A stretch of DNA of 19,281 bases from Pseudomonadota bacterium (GTDB lineage Bacteria > Pseudomonadota > Alphaproteobacteria > Caulobacterales > Caulobacteraceae): contig JAEZCL010000276.1 in NCBI GenBank assembly GCA_023433585.1, positions 1 through 19,281 on the forward strand, in the 5' to 3' direction. Below the pieces are notes generated by a model. That model was not told where the DNA came from. It made no database searches and saw nothing but the letters and a program-made list of their open reading frames with translations. Shown in pieces: positions 8,165 to 13,879 of this stretch (position 1 is the first letter of the stretch; each line of letters opens with the position of its first letter). Both the position numbers and the translations under genes were made by a program.

Positions 8165-8665
8165 TCAGGCGGCGGCCGCCGGGCGGCAGTCGGCGCACAG
8201 GCCATGCCCTTCGATGGTCACGCGCTCCAGCGCATAGCCGTAAAGGGCTGCGGGTTCGTTCAGACCGGCGGCCGGCGGCGGGCTGACCTCCACCGCCGCG
8301 CCGCAGCAATCGCAGATCAGAAAGGCCGCCGCGTGGGTCCGGTCGCCGTGGCTGCACGCCACATAGGCGCTGATGGAGGCGATGCGGTGAGCCAGGCCCT
8401 GGCGCTCCAGGAATTCCAGGGCGCGATAGACCGTCGGCGGTTTGGCGGCCTGGCCGTCGTCGCCATAGGCGGCGATCAGGTCATAGGCCTTGACCGGTTC
8501 GCCCGAGGTCAGCAGCAGCTCCAGAACCCGGCGGCGCGGCGCGGTCATGCGTTCGCCCCGCCGCTCGCAGCGCGCCTCGGCCTCGCCCAGCGCCGCCATG
8601 ATTTCGGCGGGCGCCAGCCCCGTTTCGGCGCGATGATGATGTCCGCAGGCGTCGCCCATGCCCAT
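8165..8665 (-). CDS. zur: Zur-type zinc-responsive repressor (Fur family)
   Basis: This is a 166-aa Fur-family regulator. The winged-helix domain covers about 20-100 and includes MTAPRRRVLELLL, the KPPTVYRALEFLERQGL recognition region and the RIASISAYVAC stretch typical of Zur rather than Fur. The structural zinc site has both Cys pairs: Cys118/Cys121 (CDCC) and Cys157/Cys160 (CADC). With zinc bound, Zur represses zinc-uptake genes. The N-terminus contains CGHHH, a possible extra metal-binding patch. The gene is first of a two-gene leftward unit with the alpha/beta hydrolase and diverges from the SapC-family gene. I found no convincing palindromic Zur operator in the 115-bp divergent gap, and no zinc transporter gene is in the window. 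Confidence 0.9.
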   Translation of the reverse strand: MGMGDACGHHHRAETGLAPAEIMAALGEAEARCERRGERMTAPRRRVLELLLTSGEPVKAYDLIAAYGDDGQAAKPPTVYRALEFLERQGLAHRIASISAYVACSHGDRTHAAAFLICDCCGAAVEVSPPPAAGLNEPAALYGYALERVTIEGHGLCADCRPAAAA

Positions 8666-8780
8666 CAGCTAATGGACGGCGTCCTGAATCGCAATGGACG
8701 CCGGCGTCACGGCTGCGTTGCCGATCCGGGCCGCGTGAGCTAGAAGGCGCGCTTCCCTTTTCAACCCGAGCCTCCAGTTC

Positions 8781-9572
8781 ATGTCCGACACCCAAGCGCC
8801 TGAAAGCCCGATCACCGGCAATGTCCTGTTCTACAATCAGCCCGAACCGCTGAATCTGGAGCGTCACGGCAAGCTGGGCGTGACCCAGACCGACCGGCCC
8901 TGGGCCTTCGTCGGCGTCAGCAACGCCATTCCCCTGACGGTGACGGAATTCTCGCCGGCGGCGCTGTCGTTCCCGGTGGTCTTCTTGGGCGAGCCGAAGT
9001 CGCCGGTGGCGATCATGGGCCTGCGCCAGGACCAGAACCTGTTCGTTGACGACAAGGGCCAGTATCTCAGCTCGGCCTATCTGCCCGCCTTCGCGCGGCG
9101 CTACCCCTTCGTCTTCGCCAATGACGACGAGAACCAGCGCATGGTGCTGTGCATCGACCGCGCCGCACCGTTCCTGACCGAGGGCGGCGAGACGCCGCTG
9201 TTCGAAGACGACAAGCCCAGCGCCTACACCGAACAGGCCATGAAATTCTGCAACGACTTCGAACTGGAGCGCCAGCGCACGGTCAATTTCGTCAAGGTGC
9301 TGGAAGACCTGGACCTGTTCGAGATCAAGGAAGCCACCTTCACCCCGCGCAATCCGGACGGCTCGGCGGGCGAGCCCCAGAAGCTGGCCCAGTACTACGC
9401 CGTGTCCGAGGACAAGCTGAAGGCCCTGCCGGCCGAGAAGCTGGCGGAGCTGCGCGACAACGGCGCCCTGGGCCAGATTTACGCCCACCTGGTGTCGCTG
9501 CTGGGCTGGGACCGCCTGGTGGCCATGACCATGGACCGCACGGACCCGGTTCCCGCCGCCGGCAACGCCTGA
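8781..9572 (+). CDS. SapC-family protein
   Basis: This 263-aa protein matches the SapC family. Recognisable elements are the start of the domain at VLFYNQPEPLNLERH (about residues 15-29), FVGVSNAIPLTVTEF, a central RRYPFVFA, and the C-terminal GALGQIYAHLVSLLGWDRL. There is no signal peptide or membrane segment. The name comes from a Campylobacter S-layer locus and does not define a function here. In Caulobacterales and relatives the family is often found near TonB-dependent receptor genes, but this copy stands alone. The gene is monocistronic: it diverges from zur and ends at a strong terminator. No catalytic motif is evident. Confidence 0.87.
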   Translation: MSDTQAPESPITGNVLFYNQPEPLNLERHGKLGVTQTDRPWAFVGVSNAIPLTVTEFSPAALSFPVVFLGEPKSPVAIMGLRQDQNLFVDDKGQYLSSAYLPAFARRYPFVFANDDENQRMVLCIDRAAPFLTEGGETPLFEDDKPSAYTEQAMKFCNDFELERQRTVNFVKVLEDLDLFEIKEATFTPRNPDGSAGEPQKLAQYYAVSEDKLKALPAEKLAELRDNGALGQIYAHLVSLLGWDRLVAMTMDRTDPVPAAGNA

Positions 9573-9594
9573 TCGGGCGAAAGACGCGATATCG

Positions 9595-9630
9595 AAGAGG
9601 CGGCGGAGCGATCCGCCGCCTCTTTTTTTT
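9595..9630 (+). terminator. Intrinsic terminator after the SapC-family gene
   Basis: A perfect 12-13 bp stem (arms 9595-9607 and 9612-9624, including AGAGGCGGCGGA and its complement) encloses the loop GCGA and runs directly into eight T. It starts 23 nt after the stop codon and closes this transcript. The 120 bp that follow, to 9751, show no gene or clear signal. Confidence 0.95.
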
Positions 9631-9751
9631 GCGCTATCGCGCGCCGCGCGGCGGCTTGCTGCTTGAGCGCGTTTCCGCCGCTCGTCCGGCGAAGGCCGAG
9701 GGGGAGGGGCGGAGACGGGGGAAATGCGGCGCCTGAACTCGGGTGTGTGCG

Positions 9752-10165
9752 TCAGCGCCGCATCAGCAGGGTGCGGGTCAGGCACGAGAAGACCAGGCGT
9801 CCGTCTTCGTCCAGCAGGTCATGCTGGGCGATCACCACGCCCCGCTCGTCGCCCACCGGGTCCTTGCCCATCACCGTCATGCGGCCGCGCAGCAACTCTC
9901 CGGCCGGCGGGCTGCGGGTGAAGCGCAGGGCGTCCACGGCCAGGGACTTGCTGAGCGCCATGCCCCGCTCGCCCTCGTCGGCCAGCCGTCGCCACAGGGC
10001 GTAGACCATGGCCTCGGGCGCGCCGTCGGCGGCGGACCAGCCCGGCGCGAAGCGGTCGATGAAAACCGCGAGCCCATCGGCGTCCACCGCGCAGGCGCCC
10101 AGCGGAATGACCTGACCGACCTGGATATCCTCGAAATGCAGAGCGGGGACGGCCGGTTCGGTCAT
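9752..10165 (-). CDS. Degenerate MaoC-like hotdog-fold protein
   Basis: This is a 137-aa single-domain protein resembling MaoC-type (R)-specific hydratases. It opens with LHFEDIQVGQVIPLG, a typical MaoC start, followed by the hotdog helix region and a C-terminal strand SCLTRTLLMRR. The catalytic segment is unusual. MaoC hydratases normally have a pattern like FDPQPFHxD, with Asp and His as catalytic pair; here the aligned stretch is FAPGWSAAD, lacking both. It may therefore bind an acyl thioester without hydrating it, or do other chemistry. The ATG lies 3 nt past the stop of the upstream oxidoreductase gene, so the two are an operon and probably translationally coupled. Confidence 0.75.
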   Translation of the reverse strand: MTEPAVPALHFEDIQVGQVIPLGACAVDADGLAVFIDRFAPGWSAADGAPEAMVYALWRRLADEGERGMALSKSLAVDALRFTRSPPAGELLRGRMTVMGKDPVGDERGVVIAQHDLLDEDGRLVFSCLTRTLLMRR

Positions 10166-10168
10166 GGG

Positions 10169-11188
10169 TCAGGCAGGCTCCTCGGACACCTTCACCAGCA
10201 GCTTGCCGTCATGGTCGCCGGTGAACAAGCGGTTCAGCGACTCCAGCGCCGATTCCAGCCCCTCGTCCACATGGACCTTCCACTGGATCTTCCCGGCTGC
10301 CAGCCACGGACCCATTTCAGCGACCATCTCCTTCACGCGCGGCATGTAGTCCAGCACCAGGAAGCCCTGGACGTGCAGGCGGTGGGTGATGATGCGGGCG
10401 AAGTTGGGCGAGGGCGGCGGGCGGGTGGCGTTGTAGGCCGAGATCAGCCCGCACACCGCCATGCGGCCATGGACGTTCATGCGGCTCCACACCGCGTTCA
10501 TGATGTCGCCGCCCACGTTCTCGAAATTGACGTCGATTCCGTCCGGGGCCAGCCGGTCCAGGGCCTCGCCCACGTCCTCGTTCTTGTAGTCCACCGCCCC
10601 GTCGAACCCGAGGTCCTCGGTCAGCCAGCGGCATTTCTCCGGCCCGCCGGCGATGCCGATCACCCGCGCGCCCTTCAGTTTCGCGATCTGGCCGGCGATG
10701 GAGCCGACCGCTCCGGCGGCGGCGGAGATCACCATGGTCTGGCCCGGCTGCGGCCGGCACACGTCAGTGACGCCGAAATAGGCGGTCACGCCGGTCATGC
10801 CCAGCACGCTGAGGTTCGCCGTCAGCGGCAGCCCCGGCGCGCGGTGCACGGGGCGCAAGCCTTCTTCGTGCACCACGGCGTAGAGCGCCCAGCCGCCGGA
10901 TATGGGCGTGACGATGTCGCCCCGGGCGAACCGTTCCGATCGGCTGTCCTCGACCACGCCCAGGGTCAGCCCGCGCATGACGTCGCCCAGCCTCACGGCC
11001 GGCAGATAGCCCTCGGCGTCGTTCATCCAGGTGCGGTTGGTGGGGTCCAGTGACAGATACAGGGTGCGCACCAGAACCTCGCCGTCCTTGAGATCGGGCA
11101 CGGGGCTTTCGACCAGCTCCAGATCCCCGGGCTGCACCAGGCCCCTGGGACGCTGCCGCAAAATCCACTGGCGATTGGTCAGGGCCAT
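10169..11188 (-). CDS. NADP-dependent medium-chain oxidoreductase (CurA / PTGR-like)
   Basis: This 339-aa zinc-independent medium-chain dehydrogenase/reductase is expected to reduce activated C=C bonds (alkenals, enones) with NADPH. The N-terminus LTNRQWILRQRPRGL and the LSLDPTNRTWM segment are typical of the CurA/leukotriene B4 dehydrogenase branch. The Rossmann region contains LGMTGVTAYFG, the nucleotide-binding AAAGAVGS (about 157-163) and DYKNED. An upstream in-frame ATG at 11260 is open, but I chose 11188: it has GGAG 7 nt upstream and starts exactly where family members do. The gene heads a two-gene operon with the MaoC-like gene, suggesting processing of an unsaturated or acyl substrate. 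The natural substrate cannot be read from sequence. Confidence 0.9.
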   Translation of the reverse strand: MALTNRQWILRQRPRGLVQPGDLELVESPVPDLKDGEVLVRTLYLSLDPTNRTWMNDAEGYLPAVRLGDVMRGLTLGVVEDSRSERFARGDIVTPISGGWALYAVVHEEGLRPVHRAPGLPLTANLSVLGMTGVTAYFGVTDVCRPQPGQTMVISAAAGAVGSIAGQIAKLKGARVIGIAGGPEKCRWLTEDLGFDGAVDYKNEDVGEALDRLAPDGIDVNFENVGGDIMNAVWSRMNVHGRMAVCGLISAYNATRPPPSPNFARIITHRLHVQGFLVLDYMPRVKEMVAEMGPWLAAGKIQWKVHVDEGLESALESLNRLFTGDHDGKLLVKVSEEPA

Positions 11189-11272
11189 GATCGTCTCCGC
11201 AAAACCGTTTTCTTTCGGAACCCACCTTGGCGGCCGCGCCCGGCGCTGTCGAGACGGCACGGCCCCGAATGG

Positions 11273-11303
11273 AAAAAAGGGCGGGTCCGTGAAGGACCCG
11301 CCC
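11273..11303 (-). terminator. Intrinsic terminator of the candidate small RNA
   Basis: A perfect 10-bp stem (11279-11288 paired with 11294-11303, GGGCGGGTCC) has a 5-nt loop. On the leftward strand it is followed at once by six U (11278-11273). The rightward strand has no U-run after it, so it ends leftward transcription. No protein gene lies just upstream on that strand, which is the first hint of a non-coding transcript here. Confidence 0.9.
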
Positions 11304-11388
11304 AGTCAGCATCATCGAGAATGAGGCGCGGAGGCGACAGACCGGCTAGGCCGGTCTCAAGTCGGGGGGGCGTCGCCGCCTCCGCATT
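11273..11388 (-). ncRNA. Candidate GsrN-like stress small RNA
   Basis: This predicted leftward transcript is about 115 nt; its 5' end is inferred from the promoter at 11394-11418. Its 5' half folds into a long stem-loop. An 8-bp stem pairs 11378-11385 with 11328-11335, and 3 more bp pair 11372-11374 with 11336-11338. Inside is a perfect 8-bp hairpin (11339-11346 with 11350-11357, 3-nt loop). A run of seven C (11370-11364) stays unpaired between them. A linker of about 24 nt leads to a perfect intrinsic terminator. The Caulobacter stress sRNA GsrN is of similar size, is driven by the same sigma-factor family and works through a C-rich 5' loop. Similarity to GsrN is my inference from architecture, not alignment. 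No credible ORF occupies this strand here. Confidence 0.65.
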
Positions 11389-11393
11389 GTGAG

Positions 11394-11418
11394 AATGCGA
11401 TCGGCGTCGGCGAGTTCC
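11394..11418 (-). promoter_or_regulatory. Near-consensus EcfG promoter for the candidate small RNA
   Basis: Read leftward, GGAAC (11418-11414) is separated by exactly 16 nt from CATT (11397-11394). The EcfG consensus is GGAAC-N16/17-CGTT, so the -35 is perfect and the -10 differs at one position. It would start transcription near 11388, directly before the outer stem of the candidate RNA. Confidence 0.6.
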
Positions 11419-11464
11419 AGGTTTCTGCAAATAAATTTCGCGCCCTGGGCGAACGCCGCGTTTC

Positions 11465-11489
11465 GGAACGGCCGCGCCTGGCTGACGTT
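11465..11489 (+). promoter_or_regulatory. EcfG-type promoter of the one-TM small protein gene
   Basis: GGAAC at 11465-11469, a 16-nt spacer, then CGTT at 11486-11489: an exact match to the general-stress sigma factor promoter. Transcription would start near 11496, giving a leader of about 48 nt before the ATG at 11544. It points away from the small-RNA promoter. Confidence 0.88.
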
Positions 11490-11543
11490 TGTGATTCAGC
11501 CGTTCACGCCGGTGAAAACCGGCCCGTCTCAAGGGAGACCGCC

Positions 11544-11843
11544 ATGACCGAGACCCCGCCGCACCGTCCCGATTCCCACCCGGATTCCGACCCTGAACAC
11601 GGCCCTGTCGTCTCGCCCCAGCGCGCGCGCCAGGGGCGTCCCGGCGTGCGGATCCTGCTGATCCTGATCGTCTCCCTGAGCCTGATCGTCCTGCTCTACA
11701 TGTTGCTGTGGGGCGGAACCCGGGAAGGGATGAGCGAACTGGAGACCTCCGTGGACGCCCGCGAGGCGGCCGAGCCCTTCGCCGGCGACGCCTCCGGGCC
11801 GCCGCCGCCCGCCGACGGCGTTCAGCCGACTTCGCCCGAATAA
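11544..11843 (+). CDS. One-TM small protein, predicted general stress response member
   Basis: I do not recognise a family. This is a 99-aa protein with a His/Pro/Asp-rich cytoplasmic N-terminus (1-33) and one strongly hydrophobic helix (about 36-56, VRILLILIVSLSLIVLLYML). A short acidic, Pro-rich C-terminal part ends in TSPE and probably faces the periplasm. There is no lipobox. GGAG sits 6 nt before the ATG. The exact EcfG-type promoter upstream and the position next to phyR make it a likely member of the EcfG regulon. It may act at the membrane under stress, but nothing in the sequence gives a mechanism. Confidence 0.85.
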   Translation: MTETPPHRPDSHPDSDPEHGPVVSPQRARQGRPGVRILLILIVSLSLIVLLYMLLWGGTREGMSELETSVDAREAAEPFAGDASGPPPPADGVQPTSPE

Positions 11844-11863
11844 GCGAAAGAACGCATACTTCC

Positions 11864-11971
11864 CCGTCATTCCCGCCCTTGTGGTGGGAATCTATAATCA
11901 CGGAGCGTTCCGTGTGTTCGTCTTGCCCTGTCCGAGCATATGGATCGCCGGGACAGGCCCGGCGATGACGG
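11864..11971. repeat. Hairpin-rich dispersed-repeat-like element
   Basis: A stretch of about 108 bp is bounded by 7-bp inverted ends, CCGTCAT (11864-11870) and ATGACGG (11965-11971). It contains several hairpins: TCCCGCC/GGTGGGA (11871-11889), a perfect CACGGA/TCCGTG (11899-11914), and GCCGGG/CCCGGC near the right end. Both ends resemble common intergenic repeats of Alphaproteobacteria ('GTCATTCCCGC...' and 'CGCCGGG...CCCGGCGATGACG'). It lies between convergent genes and codes for nothing I can support. Confidence 0.5.
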
Positions 11972-11982
11972 AGAAAATTGCG

Positions 11983-12008
11983 AAAGGCCCGGTCTGCGCC
12001 GAGCCTTT
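11983..12008 (-). terminator. Terminator downstream of phyR
   Basis: A 10-bp imperfect stem (AAAGGC... arms at 11983-11992 and 11999-12008, one G-U pair when read leftward) lies about 30 nt past the phyR stop. Its A/U-rich flanks, leftward UUUC then AAUUUU, make it a plausible intrinsic terminator. Confidence 0.65.
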
Positions 12009-12037
12009 CTTCATGGATCAGTGCGGCCGTCCGCTGG

Positions 12038-12832
12038 TCAGGCGGCTTCCTTCTGGCGGGCCGGATGGAAGAACAGCGCCTGACTGATGGCCGCCTTCAC
12101 CGTCTCGGGCTGGAACGGCTTGGTGATGAGGAAGGTCGGCTCGGGCCGCTCCCCCGTCAGCAGGCGTTCGGGGAAGGCGGTGATGAAGATCACCGGCACA
12201 TTGATGCTCTTGAGGATGTCCTTCACCGCATCGATGCCCGACGATCCGTCCGCCAGCTGGATGTCGGCCAGCACCAGGCCGGGCTGATGGCGCGCCACCG
12301 CGTCGACCGCCTCATCGTGGGTGGTGGCGGTGGCCGAGACCTGGTGCCCCAGCTCCCTCACCAGGGATTCGATGTCGGCCGAGATGATCGGTTCGTCCTC
12401 GATGATGAGCACGTCCGTCGCCAGTTCGGCGTCGATCTCGCGCTGGGCGTCGCCGATCAGGCTCTCGATGTCGCTGAGGGGCGCGCCGAGGATCTGGGCC
12501 GCTTCGGACGGGGCGAATCCTTCCAGGGCGGTCAGGAGGAACGCCTGGCGCGACCGGGGCGCGATCTTCATCAGGCGGCGCGAGGCGTCGTCGTCGCCGG
12601 TTCCGGGAGGCTGGTTCTCCAGCTGGGCGCCGGTGGCCGACCAGATGGTGTGGAACACGTGATAGAGCGCCACGCGCGGCGTCATGCCTTCGGGCAGTTG
12701 CTGCTCGCCGGCGGCCAGGGCCTCCAGCGCCACACGGACATAGTTGTCTCCCGTGCCCTGATCGCCGGTCAGGGCGCGCGCGTAACGGCGCACATAGGGC
12801 AGATGCGGCGCAAGTCTCGCCAGAAGGCTCAT
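12038..12832 (-). CDS. phyR: PhyR, anti-anti-sigma response regulator of the general stress response
   Basis: This 264-aa protein has the defining PhyR architecture. An N-terminal sigma-factor-like domain (about 1-135) is followed by a C-terminal receiver domain (about 140-255). The receiver has the acidic pocket IIEDEP (Glu145/Asp146), the phospho-acceptor Asp190 in LVLADIQLADG, the PhyR-typical VPVIFITAFPERLLTG and Lys238 in TKPF. When phosphorylated, the sigma-like domain binds NepR and releases EcfG. I chose the ATG at 12832 over an upstream in-frame ATG at 12898: it matches known PhyR N-termini (MSLLARLAPHLPYVRRYARALTG), and the longer form would begin at the promoter itself. Transcription is from its own EcfG promoter, giving positive feedback. 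It diverges from nepR. Confidence 0.97.
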   Translation of the reverse strand: MSLLARLAPHLPYVRRYARALTGDQGTGDNYVRVALEALAAGEQQLPEGMTPRVALYHVFHTIWSATGAQLENQPPGTGDDDASRRLMKIAPRSRQAFLLTALEGFAPSEAAQILGAPLSDIESLIGDAQREIDAELATDVLIIEDEPIISADIESLVRELGHQVSATATTHDEAVDAVARHQPGLVLADIQLADGSSGIDAVKDILKSINVPVIFITAFPERLLTGERPEPTFLITKPFQPETVKAAISQALFFHPARQKEAA

Positions 12833-12896
12833 TCCTGATATTCCCCGACAATGAGAGTGGTCAGACCGTCCCCCGCTGGGCGGGGCGAATCCCATC

Positions 12897-12921
12897 AACG
12901 TATCCCCAGCGCAACGGTTCC
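12897..12921 (-). promoter_or_regulatory. EcfG-type promoter of phyR
   Basis: Read leftward, GGAAC (12921-12917), 16 nt, then CGTT (12900-12897) is an exact consensus match. The start would be near 12890, leaving a leader of about 58 nt before the phyR ATG at 12832. Confidence 0.92.
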
Positions 12922-12962
12922 CGGCGCAACGTCAAGCTTGAGCATTAAATCGCGGTCATGCT

Positions 12963-12987
12963 GGAACCCGCCCTCGCACACGGCGTT
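12963..12987 (+). promoter_or_regulatory. EcfG-type promoter of nepR-ecfG
   Basis: GGAAC at 12963-12967, a 16-nt spacer, then CGTT at 12984-12987 is an exact consensus match. It would start transcription near 12994. It is back-to-back with the phyR promoter, so EcfG drives both halves of the circuit that controls it. Confidence 0.92.
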
Positions 12988-13048
12988 GACCGTCCCGAAC
13001 TGACACGCCATGGCGTGCGCATCATCAGGATACGGCGGCGAACGCTAC

Positions 13049-13267
13049 ATGATCGATCAATCACATTCCTCCCGCCGCAAATCCGCGCGGCCCGAGGAGG
13101 ATCCGGAGGAAGACGCGGGGCTTGAGGAGGCCCGGCTGCGCCAGCAGGCCATCGGGGTCAAGCTTCGGCACATGTTCGACGAAGTGGTCAACGAGCCGGT
13201 TCCGGACGAATTCCTCGACATCCTGCGCAGGGCCGATGCGGGCCGAAAGTCCGAGGGCGGCTCATGA
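13049..13267 (+). CDS. nepR: NepR anti-sigma factor
   Basis: This is a 72-aa anti-sigma factor that holds EcfG inactive until phosphorylated PhyR takes it away. The conserved NepR core is clear at about residues 36-64: IGVKLRHMFDEVVNEPVPDEF followed by LDILRRAD. The N-terminus is polar and acidic and probably disordered, as is usual in the family. I prefer the ATG at 13049 (MIDQSHSS); an in-frame ATG at 13010 would add 13 residues and begin about 16 nt after the predicted transcript start. Neither has a strong ribosome site. The stop overlaps the ecfG start by 4 nt (ATGA), which couples the inhibitor to its sigma factor. Confidence 0.94.
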   Translation: MIDQSHSSRRKSARPEEDPEEDAGLEEARLRQQAIGVKLRHMFDEVVNEPVPDEFLDILRRADAGRKSEGGS

Positions 13268-13875
13268 CGGGCGCGCGCTCCGCGGCTCCGAAACCCCCGT
13301 CCACGGATGACGAAGCCTTCAAGACGCAGCTGATCGCACTGATTCCGCATCTGCGCGCCTTCGCCCGCACTCTGGCCGGAGATCCCACCGCCGCCGACGA
13401 CCTGGCCCAGGACGCCATGATGAAGGCCTGGGACGCGCGGGCCAGCTATCAGATGGGCACCAACATGAAGGCCTGGACCTTCATGATCCTGCGCAACCAG
13501 TTCTATTCGGAAAAGCGCCGGTCATGGCGCCAGTCCCAGCTCGACCAGGAGGCCGCCGAACGCACCCTGGGGGCGGTCGACGACCCCGAGGCGCCGGTGG
13601 CTCTGGACGAATTGCGCCTGGCCCTGGCCAGTCTCCCGGAAGAGCAGCGCGAGGCCCTGATTCTCGTCGGGGCCGGCGGTTTCGCCTACGAGGAGGCGGC
13701 CGAGATCTGCAACTGCGCCGTGGGCACGGTGAAAAGCCGCGTCAGCCGCGCGCGCCGCGCGCTCCAGCAAACCCTGGAGCAGGGCGGATACGCCCGTGAC
13801 GGCCGCGCGGCCGGGGACGCCATGCGCTCCATCCTGGCGGACGCCGACAGGCTGAGCGGCGCGCGGCAGGACTAG
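13264..13875 (+). CDS. ecfG: EcfG general stress response sigma factor
   Basis: This is a 203-aa ECF sigma factor of the EcfG (ECF15) group, called SigT in Caulobacter. Region 2 covers about 20-85 and includes HLRAFARTLAGDPTAADDLAQD and MKAWTFMILRNQFYSEKRR. Region 4 covers about 115-170 with LASLPEEQREALILVG, GFAYEEAAEI and the helix-turn-helix end GTVKSRVSRARRAL. It directs RNA polymerase to GGAAC-N16/17-CGTT promoters, of which several lie in this window. Translation starts inside the nepR stop (ATGA). The kinase gene begins 4 nt after its stop, so nepR-ecfG-kinase is one operon. The C-terminal tail after region 4 (about 30 aa) is Ala/Arg/Asp-rich. Confidence 0.96.
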   Translation: MTGARSAAPKPPSTDDEAFKTQLIALIPHLRAFARTLAGDPTAADDLAQDAMMKAWDARASYQMGTNMKAWTFMILRNQFYSEKRRSWRQSQLDQEAAERTLGAVDDPEAPVALDELRLALASLPEEQREALILVGAGGFAYEEAAEICNCAVGTVKSRVSRARRALQQTLEQGGYARDGRAAGDAMRSILADADRLSGARQD

Positions 13876-13879
13876 CCCC

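Noticed and set aside
8666..8780. A possible Zur operator in the zur / SapC-family divergent gap
   Set aside because: I could not find a convincing AT-rich palindrome of the Zur type.
9743..11053. A 436-codon rightward open frame over the MaoC-like / oxidoreductase operon
   Set aside because: It is His/Gln/Ala-rich with no motif and opposite two well-supported genes.
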